A stretch of 64,000 nt of DNA from Aldrovandia affinis (Eukaryota; Chordata; Actinopteri; Notacanthiformes; Halosauridae): the NCBI GenBank assembly GCA_029706075.1, contig JAINUG010000228.1, forward strand, positions 1,054,001-1,118,000. The letters are read 5' to 3'. The translations under genes were made by a program, and so were the position numbers. A model generated the notes under the pieces. It was not told where the DNA came from and ran no database searches. It saw only the letters and a program-made list of their open reading frames with translations. Below are positions 16,223 through 26,869 of the stretch, piece after piece; within the stretch, counting starts at the first letter, position 1, and every line of letters starts with the position of its first letter.

Positions 16223-16694
16223 TGACACAGTGCCTATACTGCAGATGCCAACCACTTAAACCGAGAGAGCTTCTCATTGAAGATGGGTTTGTGGATACAA
16301 AGGGAACTTTGAATAAAAATAATGCATTTTTCTTAGTGTTTTAAAAGGTAATTCACGCAGACACTCAAAGGGGACTCACACATCTACACACAAAAGGCAC
16401 ACAGGGTACATATTTATAAATATACAGTGGGTATAAAAAGTATTCACCCCCATTTTTCACATTTATTTTCTTACTGCATGGAATCAAAATGGAATTAATT
16501 GAGATTTCTTGCCACTGGGCAACAGACTCTATAATGTAAAATAAATAAAAAACAACTCTAAAGCTTGTCCTTAATTAATTACAAATAAAAAACAGACAAT
16601 AATTGATTACGTAAGTATTCACCCCACTTAATTTAATACTTGGTAGAAGAACCTTTAGCTGTAATCACAGCTGTGAGTCTATTTGGGTGAGTCC

Positions 16695-17598
16695 CTACCA
16701 GCTTTTGCATCTGGACACTGCAATTTCCTCCCTTTCTTCTTTACAAAATTGCCTGAGCTCCATCAGATTGGATGGGGACCTTTGGTGAAGAGCAATTTTC
16801 AAATCTTTCCATAGATTCTCAATGGGATTGGGGTCTGGGCTTTGACTGAGCCACTCCAGCACATAGATTTTTTTAGTTTTTAAACGCCTCCAATGTGGCT
16901 TTTGCTCTATACTTTGGGTCATTTTTCTGCTGGAATATAAATCTTCTCCCAAGTTCCAGGTCTCTTCCAGACTGCATCAGGTTTTCCTCCAAGATTTATC
17001 TATATCTTGGACCATCCATTTTGCCCTCTTTTTTGTTTTCCAATCCCAGAAGCAGAGAAGCATCTCCATTGCATTAGACTCCTGCCCCATGTTTCACAGT
17101 AGGGATAGTGTTCTTGGGATGATGCGCAGTGTTAGGCTTGCGCCTAATGTTGAGGCCAAAAAGTTCAATCTTGGTCTCATCAGACCATAGAATTTTCCTC
17201 CACTCGGTTTAAGTCTCCCATATGCCTTCCTGTTAATTATATTTTATGTGCGTTTTCTTCAACAATGGCTTTATTTTGTCACCCTCCCTAAAGCACAGGT
17301 TTGTCAAGCGCCTGGGCTATTACTGTCCCATGGACAGATTATCCCATCTCTGCCATGGAACTCCATCAGAGTTGCCGTAGGCCTCCCTATCAAGTGCCAT
17401 TCTTGCAAGGATACTCAGTTTTGGAGGACGGCCTCTTCTAGGCAAATTCACAGTTGTGCTATATTCATTCCATTTCTTTATGATGAACTTAACGGTACTC
17501 TGGGAGATATTCAAAGTCTTTGCAATCTTATTATCCCCTGATTGGTGCTTTGGAAAAACCTTTTCTTGGATTTGCTTTGAAAGTTATTTGGTCTTCAT
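16695..17598 (-). pseudogene. Tc1 transposase, second tandem copy (degenerate)
   Basis: It starts with ATG at 17598 (MKTK, then an in-frame stop) and goes on to LSKQIQEKV. Next comes a helix-turn-helix block, NISQSTVKFIIKKWNEYS, and the linker LPRRGRPPKLS, the hallmark GRPxK hook of Tc1 paired-like domains. After frame changes, GGKFYGLMRPRLNF resembles the first catalytic block. KHGAG-like and FQQKNDPKYRAK blocks follow, and the C-terminal SQSPDPNPIENLWKDLK gives the last acidic residue of the DDE triad. So the whole domain order is present but broken by several stops and frameshifts. It lies directly behind copy one and the left terminal repeat follows its C-terminus. Confidence 0.88.
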
Positions 17599-18004
17599 GG
17601 TGCTCTTGTTTGGAAATGCACTAAACAACTGTTTAACATTGGAGCCAAAAAAGTTTAATCTCTGTCTCATCAAACCATAGAATCTTCCCCCACTTGGCAA
17701 ACTCTTGGTGAGATTCAAGTGAGTTTTCTTCAACAGTGGATTTATTTTTGCCACCCTCCCATAAAGCGCAGATTTGTGAAGCGCCCGGGTTATTGTTGTC
17801 CCATGGACAGTTTCTCTTATTTCTGTCATGGAAGACTGCAACTCTGTTAGAGTTGCCATAGGCCTCTTGGTGGCCTCCTTAACAAGTGCCCTTCTCGCAC
17901 GGATGATCAGTTTTGGAGGATGGCCTATTCCAGACAAATTCACAATTATGCCATATTCTCTCCATTTATTCATGGATATTCATGGATGGTGCTCCAGGGG
18001 ATAT

Positions 18005-19108
18005 TCAGAGCCAGATTTACTAAAGGATTGCAATTGCTTTGGAACAAAAAGCAGTTGCTAAAAGGTCGCAATATCTACACCAGATTTAGTAAGCAAGGGG
18101 TTGCAAGGGATATAATCGCTCTCAGGATGTAATTTGCAGGGGTTAATTCTGTTTGCAACTTTTTTTTGGATGAATAGTTAAATCTGTTCATGCATATATG
18201 TATATACATGGGATGAACATGCTAAAACAGGGTGTAGATTTTGTAAATTAGGTTGAAGTATTCCGTCTGATTTAATATAGCATACCTTAATTGTGACTCT
18301 CGCACTGATATCGCAAGATATCATGAGAAATATCAGTATTTTACAATTCACGTTTTGTATTCCGCTTTCCAATGTTCTAGTCGCGATCTCAGCGATGCAA
18401 AACAAATAATCGCAAATGTTGTTGCAAAGTATCCCGATTCATCTAACAACAGCTTTACTTTCAGGAATACCTGTATCTACAGACAGCCAAGTCAGAATTT
18501 TAAATATATATTCTACATAGCATACATATATATGAAAGGACGCATGATTTCTATTGACCAATTTGTCATCAGCAGTCAGTATAAAAATGCAGTTCTGGAT
18601 TTAAACAATTATTTTATTGTGTGTATGCGGACCACCGCTGTTGTCTTTTTTCCCACATTATGTTGTTGGAAAGTCTTTCCGTTGGACGCCACCTAACATC
18701 ATGTCGTATTTTCTTTACATCATCTACAGTTTTTTTTGTTATGCATAATGAAGTAATTTATTTTGTGATGTCACTCCAATTTCTTTCTTCTCCATTGGTG
18801 TCATTTTCCTATGCTGTAATACGCCGTTGTGATGCTTTACCTCGTTGACCAATACCTCCATTTCCTGATCTGTAATTTTTTTCTTCTTCTCGTTATTCCC
18901 TTGCTATTTCTGCATGGTTGCTGCGTATCCATTCCTTTGTGTGATCTGGATATGTGACAATGCTATGTTGCTTCGGACCCCTTTTATGAGTGTATCCAAC
19001 CGCATAAGGGAATTTAATTTCTTTAATTGTGTAATTAGAACCAGTAAATTGTTTATTAATGTGTCACTATTTGCGACCGCAAAATAGCTGCAACTAAACT
19101 GTGACCGT
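18005..19108 (-). mobile_element. PIF/Harbinger-type element inserted in the Tc1 transposase
   Basis: The inserted block has ends rich in TTTACTAA/TTTAGT and GCAATTGC-like words; in plus orientation the left end reads CCAGATTTACTAAAGG. It carries a Myb/SANT-like protein remnant on the minus strand. No transposase is recognised in it. The precise ends and the 3-bp target duplication are not certain (within about 5 bp). Confidence 0.65.
18640..18884 (-). pseudogene. Myb/SANT-like (NAIF1/MSANTD-type) protein remnant
   Basis: ITDQEMEVLVNEVKHHNGVL followed by MTPMEKKEIG, TSQ, and TVDDVKKIRHDVRWR. This matches the Myb/SANT-like domain of Harbinger accessory proteins, in which an acidic start (T-x-E-E-x-x-x-L-V-x-E-V) precedes a W/I-x-x-V/I-T helix and a V-K-K-x-x-x-D recognition helix. 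There are frameshifts within about 80 codons. In Harbinger elements the Myb-like protein accompanies the transposase and binds the element's DNA. Confidence 0.6.
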
Positions 19109-19494
19109 CTTTGCACTGTGACGATCTTTGTAAATCTGAAGAACCTTTTCTCCGATTTGCGTTGACTGCTCTTTGGTCTTCATAATGCAGCTCTTGGAAA
19201 TGCACTAACCAACTGCAGGACCTCTCACAGACAGGTGTATTTAATTTGAAATAATTTGAAACCTCTAAACCCCTAATTGTACACAGGTGGACTCCAATCA
19301 AATAATTATGTGACAATTGATTGCACCAGTTTATTTATATGTGTTTTAGCAAAAGGGGTGAATACTTATGTAATCAATTATTGTCTGTTTTTATTTGTAA
19401 TTAATTAAGAAAAAGCTTAGAGTAGTTTTTTATTGGACATTATAGAGATTTGATTTTGATTCCATGAAGTAAGAAAATAAAATGTAAAAAATGG

Positions 19495-19860
19495 GGTCTA
19501 CAGCATTTCTACAGAAAATAAGTTTTTCACCAAAGCCTCTTGGGCTTTTAAACATATTGATGCTCTGAATATGATATTCTGATATTGCTACTGAATAGTT
19601 TGTTTAAGTAACTGGAATGAAAAAGTAAAAAGACCATGGTGTTATATGTCCCCAATGTAGGCCAGACAGACCTGCTATCATTTATAAAAAGTCTTCAATT
19701 AGCTATAAAATGCTCTGGTTGCAGCTCTTCAATTTTTGAGAAGCATATCAAGATCAAGAGGTGCTTTGCCATTGATTGTATGTGGCATAATTAACGCAGC
19801 TGAAATGCTTTTATTGAAGGCACTCCGTTTCATCCTATTTGTCTTTTATCACCTCCATCA
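19495..19860 (-). repeat. Long inverted repeat, right arm
   Basis: Reverse-complement partner of 15855-16222. Its inner edge abuts the truncated right terminus of the Tc1 composite with no spacer, while the left arm is separated from the left terminus by about 200 bp of ordinary sequence. Confidence 0.9.
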
Positions 19861-21372
19861 ATCCCTCTAGGCTTTTCTAGGAAGAGTGCGCTTGAAGCAG
19901 TCTGCCCTCACCTGTGCCATAACACGCCCTGTAGTTCTGACTGTTGTAGCTTGGACAGGGACATAGCCACAGGCCTAATTTATTGTAGTGCCGTGATGCA
20001 TAACAGGAAACCAGAAAAAGAATGTCCAAGAATAGACCAATCAGGGCGAATATATATTTTTAAAGTTAGTCTTAACTGGATTTTTAAACACATAGGAATG
20101 CAACGGCATAGAGTGAGCGCAAACCACCTGGCCCTGACCACCACTTCACCAATCATCTACAAATATCATATAAATAGATAGGGGGGAACGGTACCCATTT
20201 AATGTCACCATGCCAGATATTAGATTTTAACCCGCATTGGTACTGGTTCATTCCCAATTTGGGCGACAGCATTTTATTTAGGCTCCATGGCTATCTGCAA
20301 GGCAGAGCACACACAGGGAACATTTCAAGTGTCATATTGCGAAGAGAAAAAAAAAACAGACATTCTGGGAAAACTGGTTACATTTCAATGTAGGAATTCC
20401 ATTTATTTATTTTATTTTATTTTTGGCCAATCCTTTATGATTACTGTGCTCAAAGATATGTCCATCTAGTCCAGCAAAAAAAAAAAAGAACAAACGAATG
20501 ATGAAAAGTGTCCCCGTTTAATGTGTTGCAGGTTGTGTGATGAGATCATAGAAGGGTCGCTCAGGAGTGGTACTGATAAACAGTGTGTGTGGGGGCACCT
20601 TCTCACAGCCAGTAAATCAAAGCTTGGGACAACCCCAGGAGGGATGCTCTCCACCACAGCCTGGGTCTGCTTATCCTCACACAGTGATCTGACGCGCTGC
20701 AAACCCTCAGGAGCAGACAAGGGATAACCTGAGCTCCACATGACACTTAAGGCTGAGTTTAATCTAAACACAACACACTCAGCCCTTCTCACTGACAGTT
20801 GTATGATTGGGAAGTTGAAGTTGAAGTTGGGAAAAAATAAAAAGCTTTCAATCTAATACATTTCAACTAAACCTTCTCAGATTAATCAGGCCCTGTATCT
20901 CAATAAAGTGTGTTTAACGCACCATATTTCTCTACGGTAATGGAAGTAAGAGATTGTACCCAAAAGTTGTACTCAAATTTGTGATTGGCACCATAGGTTG
21001 CCTCTAATTGGTCAGCCAGTCTGCCTTTTTGTGCTCAATGTGTTCAATTTTAAGCTTGCTATCCAGCTTAATTTTCACATCTCCGTACTACAGCATTAGG
21101 AAAATATTACACAATGGGAAAATAGATTATTGCCATTTCAAAATGCATTTCAGCCATCCTGGTAATGTAATAACCAATAAATAAATGAATGTAATGGTGA
21201 ATATATAAAATAATACAATTAAATATTATTTTGAAAAACATATATTTGAATCATTATATGTGATTTAAATATGGTCATTTCACATCAGTGAAACCTGTTA
21301 CTTTATATAAAAATGGTAACTTTATTTGAACTTTATGTAAAAATGTGTTTGTACATCTTGCCAGAGCCAGGT
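19861..21372. other. Non-coding stretch, probable intron
   Basis: No gene or transposon recognised. There is an ATTTATTTT-rich run near 20403-20425 and an A-tract near 20476-20486. Confidence 0.45.
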
Positions 21373-21605
21373 AAACCCATTACATTACATTACATTACAG
21401 GCATTTAGCAGACGCTCTTAGCCAGAGCAACTTACAGTTTACATTTCTTTACAATCCATTTACATTTGGATATTTACTGAAGCAATTCAAGTTAAGTACC
21501 TTGCTCAAGGGTACAACGGCAGTGTCCCACCTGGGGATTGAACCTGCAACCTTAACATTACAAGCCCAGCTCCCTAACCATTATACCACACTGCCTGCCT
21601 ACACA
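21373..21605 (-). mobile_element. tRNA-derived SINE with L2-type tail
   Basis: On the minus strand a tRNA-like head comes first: GTGGTATAATGGTTAGGGAG as box A, and GGTTCAATCCCCAGG as box B. A body follows, then GCTCTGGCTAAGAGCGTCTG and CTAAATGCC, the degenerate stem-loop of L2-clade LINE 3' ends, closing with ATTAC/GTAAT-type tandem tail repeats. Same family as the copy at 60906-61130. Confidence 0.88.
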
Positions 21606-21730
21606 CTACACCACACTAAACCCGACTGTTTGTGTTTCTTACAAATGTAATGTTATCTACTACAGTAAAGACACAGACATTTTTAATGCACTTTGATTGA
21701 ATTGCTTCAGGTCATGCAGTTTATTTAATC

Positions 21731-21935
21731 CAGTGGTGTCCAAACTTATCCGAGAAGGGCCGGTGTGGGTGCAGGCTTTTGTTCTAGCCCAGCACTAAAA
21801 CACCTGATTCGACTAATTAAGGTCTTGATTGTAGACCATGATTGGTGAATTAGTTGAATCAGGTGTTTTAGTGCAGGGCTACAGCAAAAGCCTGCACCCA
21901 CACCGGCCCTTCTCGGATAAGATTGGACACCCCTG
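21731..21935. mobile_element. Hairpin hAT MITE with exact 8-bp target duplication
   Basis: 205 bp, nearly fully self-complementary. It starts CAGTGGTGTCCAAAC and ends GATTGGACACCCCTG. ATTTAATC is present at 21723-21730 and again at 21936-21943. The arms share GAGAAGGGCCGGTGTGGGTG and its complement. No coding capacity. Confidence 0.92.
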
Positions 21936-22181
21936 ATTTAATCGATTAAATTTTAACCCGCAAGCAAGATATTTTGTTATTGACAGACCTGTGGTGTGAT
22001 GTTGGTTGATTTAGAGATGCAGGATATCACTAACAGGTATGTAAGCACTCCATTTTCAGTCATTAGTGGCAATTACTCAAGCAATTACCAATTATACAAG
22101 TGTTGGTGCAAGGGCGCAAATTTAATTATTGTTTCAGAGAGGTTAGTTTCCTCTTATGGACAAGTTTTTATACCTCTACGA

Positions 22182-23076
22182 CAGGGTTTCTCAAACTTTT
22201 TTACTCCACGACCCCATTTCATGGGTGGGAAAAAATCGCGACCCCCACACATAAATGATAGTGCAATTACAACGCTGAAAAACTTTAGTCCAGAAACATA
22301 TATTGGTGGTCTATTTCCAAAATAGTAGCAAATGCATTCACAGGCTATATCTTTATGAAAAACAAATAAAACAGACTTAATAGTAGCAAATACAGTACAT
22401 TCACAGGCTATATCTTTATGAAAAATAAAAATTACCGGTCTTCGCGATCCAATGTGCGACGACAAATGAAGCCTGTAGCCACCGTTCGTTTGCTGCTCTT
22501 GTAAAACTTTTTGTTTCCTCTGAAAGAAATCTAGCAGCTTTGCTTGTAATGCGCTGTGTTTAGTTTGCAAGTGGCGTTGCATTTTACATGGCTTAAAGCT
22601 CTCGTTAGCTAGAACTTCCCCACACACGACACATTGTGGTCTTGGGTCCTCCTCATGTCCTGTCCATGTAAAGCCATAGGTGAGGAATTTCGGGCCATAA
22701 CTTATTTTATTCCTTTTGTTTTATTTGTATTTTTGTAATTTTCTGCTGGTCTTTTGCTAGAATTTGACTCACCTCCAGCACCACTCCTGACAACAAACTT
22801 GTCCATTTTCGTGACTGCTGTATTGGCGCGCTACACATGCAATGGGGTAGCGCAGTAACGTTAAACGCATGCGTTGGATTAAACTCATGCATGTCGGTAG
22901 ATTAAAAATAATCGGTCAGAAAAGACAGATTTGACGAAAAAACTGGCAATTTGTTTTTCATTAAAAAAATGTAAAGAAATGCTTATAGTTTAAAAAAAAG
23001 TTAATTTATAAAAAAAAATTTTGGCAACCCCACCTTGACCCTTTGGGGACCGCGACCCATAGTTTGAGAACCAGTG
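22182..23076 (-). mobile_element. hAT (Charlie/ZBED5-like) element, internally deleted
   Basis: The ends are CAGGGTTTCTCAAACT and the inverse of CACTGGTTCTCAAACTAT. CTCTACGA flanks both sides (22174-22181 and 23077-23084), an exact 8-bp duplication. The 895-bp body keeps only the N-terminal coding part of a transposase, so the copy is non-autonomous. Confidence 0.92.
22540..22817 (-). pseudogene. BED zinc-finger N-terminus of a Charlie-like hAT transposase
   Basis: The minus strand opens MDKFVVRSGAGGES, as in ZBED5/GTF2IRD2-like proteins. After a stop and frame change it reads FLTYGFTWTGHEEDPRPQC, then CVVCGEVLANESFKPCKM, then QRHLQTKHSALQAKLLDFF. The C-x2-C and H-x4-H ligands of the BED finger are visible. 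Everything after the first ~100 codons (linker, RNase H-like core, hAT dimerisation domain) is gone. BED fingers bind the element ends. Confidence 0.82.
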
Positions 23077-23084
23077 CTCTACGA

Positions 23085-23996
23085 CAAGTCATCGGACAAC
23101 AATAAATGATCTGATAATGATATCTGATATCTGATAAAGTACAAAATATTGCGCTCCCTTAACTGAATTTAAAAAATCAAGGCATCTCATAAATAACAAT
23201 TTTGTTCTTTATATTTTTATTTTGCCTTTAGGCCTTTTTATAAGTTTGTGCGGTTTAAAAATATCCACCCACTCATTCCAATGTATGAGTTTCTTTGCTC
23301 CAGGATGGGCATGATATGTCCTAAAGAAGTGTCAACAGACATATTTTCACAACTGAAAGCAGTAGCCTACTTACAAATCAATCAGTCTGATTATGTGTGG
23401 GTGTGTGCCACACCAACTGCTGACTAGTCTACTATACTGCAATACGCACCTCACTTGTGGTAATTTAATTATTACTTGAGATTGTAATGCGTTGATTGCT
23501 AAAGTAGCTTCAGAAGGACCTCCATCAACCTCTTGGTGTTGGAACTGCAGATTCCTAACAGAGGTGCTGAAAAGCGCATGCCCTTAACTATTTGATATAT
23601 GATTTTTTTCCTATTTAGTAGCTACCATCGATTTTAGAAATTATTTTTTAAACTTTATTTAGATTCATCTACACACAGGGGTTACTGCCCGGGTTCAAGT
23701 AAACTTGGCAGCAAGACCTATGACCTAAGACTGTGTTCTATCGTTATATTATATGAAACTCAAGTTCAATTATGTATCGCTATTATAGTGATTTTAAGTC
23801 CAAAGTCATTACATTTTATGCCTGAATTGCTTTAATGCTATGAGAGGAACTCATATTAGGTTAAACAAAGATGCATGACATTATTTTGCAGTGTTAGGTA
23901 CGAAGGTGTCTGATGAACAAACCATTTTTTAACAAGGCAAAAGCTACATTGTATATACAGTACATCTGCTAAAATGCTCATCATCGTCACAATATA
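23085..23996. other. Non-coding stretch, probable intron
   Basis: AT-rich, no element or gene recognised. Confidence 0.45.
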
Positions 23997-23998
23997 TA

Positions 23999-25087
23999 CA
24001 GTGGGGAGAACAAGTATTTGATACACTGCCGATTTTGCAGGTTTTCCCACTTACAAAGCATGTAGAGGTCTGTAATTTTTATCATAGGTACACTTCAACT
24101 GTGAGAGACGGAATCTAAAACAAAAATCCAGAAAATCACATTGTATGATTTTTAAATAATTAATTTGCATTTTATTGCATGAAATAAGTATTTGATCACC
24201 TACCAACCAGTAAGAATTCCGGCTCTCACAGACCTGTTAGTTTTTCTTTAAGAAGCCCTCCTATTCTCCACTCATTACCTGTATTAACTGCACCTGTTTG
24301 AACTCGTTACCTGTATAAAAGACACCTCTCCACACACTCAATCAATCAGACTCCAACCTCTCCACAATGGGCAAGACCAAAGAGCTGTCTAAGGACATCA
24401 GGGAGAAAATTGTAGACCTGCACAAGGCTGGGATGGGCTACAGGACAATAGGCAAGCAGCTTGGTGAGAAGGCAACAACTGTTGGCGCAATTATTAGAAA
24501 ATGGAAGAAGTTTAAGATGACGGTCAATCTCCCTCGGTCTGGGGCTCCATGCAAGATCTCACCTCGTGGGGCATCAATGATCATGAGAAAGGTGAGGGAT
24601 CAGCCCAGAACTACACGGCAGGACCTGGTCAATGACCTGAAGAGAGCTGGGACCACAGTCTCAAAGAAAACCATTAGTAACACACTACGCCGTCATGGAT
24701 TAAAATCCTGCAGTGCACGCAAGGTCCCCCTGCTCAAGCCAGCGCATGTCCAGGCCCGTCTGAGGTTTGCCAATGACCATCTGGATGATCCAGAGGAGGA
24801 ATGGGAGAAGGTCATGTGGTCTGATGAGACCAAAATAGAGCTTTTGGTATAAACTCCACTCGCCGTGTTTGGAGGAAGAAGAAGGATGAGTACAACCCCA
24901 AGAACACCATCCCAACCGTGAAGCATGGAGGTGGAAACATCATTCTTTGGGGATGCTTTTTGCAAAGGGGACAGGGCGAATGCACCGTATTGAGGGGAGG
25001 ATGGATGGGGCCATGTATCGCGAGATCTTGGCCAACAACCTCCTTCCCTCAATAAGAGCATTGAAGATGGGTCGTGGCTGGGTCTTG
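23999..25087 (+). mobile_element. Tc1/mariner element, 5' two-thirds
   Basis: The terminus CAGTGGGGAGAACAAGTATT follows a TA. A long leader with a second copy of AAGTATTTGATCACC near 24187 (IR/DR pattern) leads to the transposase ATG at 24367. The element breaks off at about 25087 without a right terminus. Confidence 0.9.
24367..25087 (+). pseudogene. Tc1 transposase, truncated
   Basis: The first 161 codons are open. [20 protein letters not shown] begins a paired-like DNA-binding domain with two helix-turn-helix units: [20 protein letters not shown] in the first, [20 protein letters not shown] in the second. The [11 protein letters not shown] linker lies between them. The catalytic core starts with [16 protein letters not shown], where WSDET holds the first DDE aspartate. 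A frameshift at about 24848 then shifts the reading. Beyond it, in another frame, RRVWRKKK-like, [15 protein letters not shown] and IILWGCF blocks are still recognisable. The sequence ends before the second Asp and the final Glu. The DNA-binding half is intact, so it could bind termini if expressed, but I see no evidence of expression. Typical full length is about 340 residues. Confidence 0.9.
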
Positions 25088-25976
25088 CATGTAAACTAGC
25101 CATTTGCTATAATGATGTCTGCCCACCTGTGTAATACTTGAGAGTTGACTGCAGGAGATCGCAAAAATGTCATTCTGTACAATATCAGATAACAAGAGGT
25201 TGCATGGTTTGCATGGTTTAGCTTATATAGAGAAATCAATTCATAATTAAATCCATATAAATGGCTTATAAAAAGGGTCATAAACAGCACTATCTACCTG
25301 CCTCTGTTTGACTCCAAACCCAAACTAAAGCCATACTTACATCTTGCAAGTATTCTTCAAAGAGCTGTAATGGGTCTCTCATCATTACATTACAGGCAGA
25401 CACACTTATCCACAGCGACTTACTGTCATCATAGACCTCTAATCATATGTGAACAAAAGCCACCACTCGTTGCAAGCGGGGTGATTTGCAGAGGAAAGTG
25501 GTTTACAATTTGATCACATCCATGCTAAACCCTCTTATCTTCTGCAAAAGGACAGAGGGAAGAAACAAAACCAAAAAACACAAAAACCTATATTTGGTGA
25601 AAAAATTGTTACGGTTTATAGTAGCACAGCACTAGGCATGACACAAAATGAACTTCAAACAGACAGACATCAATTCAACAATCGATGGCTACTTGTATTC
25701 GGACTGGTAAGCAGCAACACGTTTCTCCCAATCTGGTTTTCTTCAGGGAGCAAGATTGAGGGCTTGTGTTCTTGCAACAAATGGAGCGAGAACGTGAGTG
25801 TCACACTTGTTTGTGTTGTACAAGAGGAAGGAATTACACAAGAGCAGTAAAATACCTAAGAAAAAAATCAGCCCGTATCACACCATATTGGGCATTGCCT
25901 CTAGTAGTAAATAAACCACAAACACATGGTCACTGGCTGTAGAGATCCTCTCCACTCCACTCTATACTCGTGACTC
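25088..25976. other. Non-coding stretch with an L2/SINE tail scrap
   Basis: About 25381-25430 resembles the reverse complement of the L2-type tail (CATTACATTACAGGCAGAC, CAGCGACTTACTGTC). Nothing else recognised. Confidence 0.5.
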
Positions 25977-26562
25977 TATGGGCCCTATTTTCTTGCCGGC
26001 GGTAAGCGGCGTTATGACCTATCGCTGGTGAATTGCCAGTTTCGTCTGTCGCAAACTGAATATTTGCCGAGTTTGGCAATTTCGTGGTGCACAATGAAGG
26101 CGTTTGTGTGACTATGGGTTGGGCAGCGCAATAGGGGTGTGACAATGAGTCCGCGCTATGCAAGTTTGATGTCAAATAATGAGTTTGCGTTCACGTCCAA
26201 CTAGACCACCTCTTAATTCAAACGCTGGCACTCTGTGCAATTTGGTGACTTTATTGATGCACACATATGAACATAGGGTTATCTGAAATCACACGAGAAT
26301 GTTCTGTGATTATTGTGAATTTCCCCCCACATTGAGGCAAATCATCCAATCCATGGTTAACTTGCAAGCTGTAATCAATTAAGCTAAAAACTATTTAACC
26401 ACAGCTTGTGGTTATTCATTGCTCGGACATGAAAGACTGAAGCCAGCAGGCCATCCATCGCTACCGTTCTGTAAGATATACCTGTTAAATAAATATATGT
26501 TTGTATGCACATTGTTTTTGTTATGTGAAAGGGTTTTATTCTTTCCATTTGCACTACAGAAA

Positions 26563-26865
26563 ATGGAGTACATAATTGGATGCCGAAGGCGATACCGTGA
26601 GCGCATATACCACCAACGGGTATCATTTATCAACCTGTCTGAGGAGGAGTGCAGGCAGAAGCTGCACCTCTCCCGACAGGTTGTCGCTCGGATCTCCCGG
26701 CTCGTGGCTCCGGACATCGAGGGAAACCCACCTGGTCCCTGTGCACTCCCTGTCGCTGTTAAAGTGACAGCAGCCATGGCCTTCTTCACCTTCTTGGATT
26801 TGATAGCCGGTGTTGGCCAGACGGCTATCAGTTCTGATTCGCATGCCAACTTTTCCACTTCCTCC
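26563..26865 (+). pseudogene. Harbinger transposase, N-terminal part only
   Basis: The ATG at 26563-26565 lies just after a possible splice acceptor (TTTGCACTACAG). The protein starts MEYIIGCRRRYRERIYHQRV, then LSEEECRQKLHLSRQVVARI, and then ALPVAVKVTAAMAFF and LIAGVGQTAIS. These match the HARBI1-type order: arginine-rich start, an L-S-R helix, the LPV..KV..AL.FF helix and the GVSQ..VS helix-turn-helix. After about 100 codons the frame continues only as antisense of the Myb-like gene. No DDE catalytic residues remain. Confidence 0.8.
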
Positions 26866-26869
26866 ACTG

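Larger units (their letters stand above)
17605..19183 (-). pseudogene. Tc1 transposase, first tandem copy (split and truncated)
   Basis: The ATG is at 19183 (MKTKEQSTQIGEKVLQIYKD, then SAKTVT). The frame is then interrupted by about 1.1 kb of Harbinger-type DNA. It resumes near 18003 with LNIPWSTIHE and INKWREYG, then the hook GHPPKL, and continues through RITRAL-like and LPSGGRFYGLMRQRLNFF to about 17640. There it changes into the 5' leader of the second copy. The second half, including the last two catalytic acids, is absent. The two copies share a leader reading GTTAGTGCATTTCCAA just before their ATGs, and the fusion point falls there. Confidence 0.85.
16425..19496 (-). mobile_element. Composite Tc1/mariner element with long IR/DR termini
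   Basis: The left end follows a TA and starts CAGTGGGTATAAAAAG. The terminal repeat runs about 220 bp and carries AGTATTCACCCC at both its outer and inner edge, the IR/DR pattern of many fish Tc1 elements. The right repeat (about 19340-19496) matches it in reverse, but its outermost ~25 bp are missing and it joins directly to the right arm of the inverted repeat at 19495-19860. Between the ends lie two tandem, incomplete transposase copies in minus orientation, and the first is split by a Harbinger-type insertion. Not a functional element as it stands. Confidence 0.9.

Noticed and set aside
20190-20525. Possible MITE suggested by GGGGAAC and TCCCCGTTTAATG words
   Set aside because: The words are in the wrong relation for terminal repeats and no flanking duplication exists.
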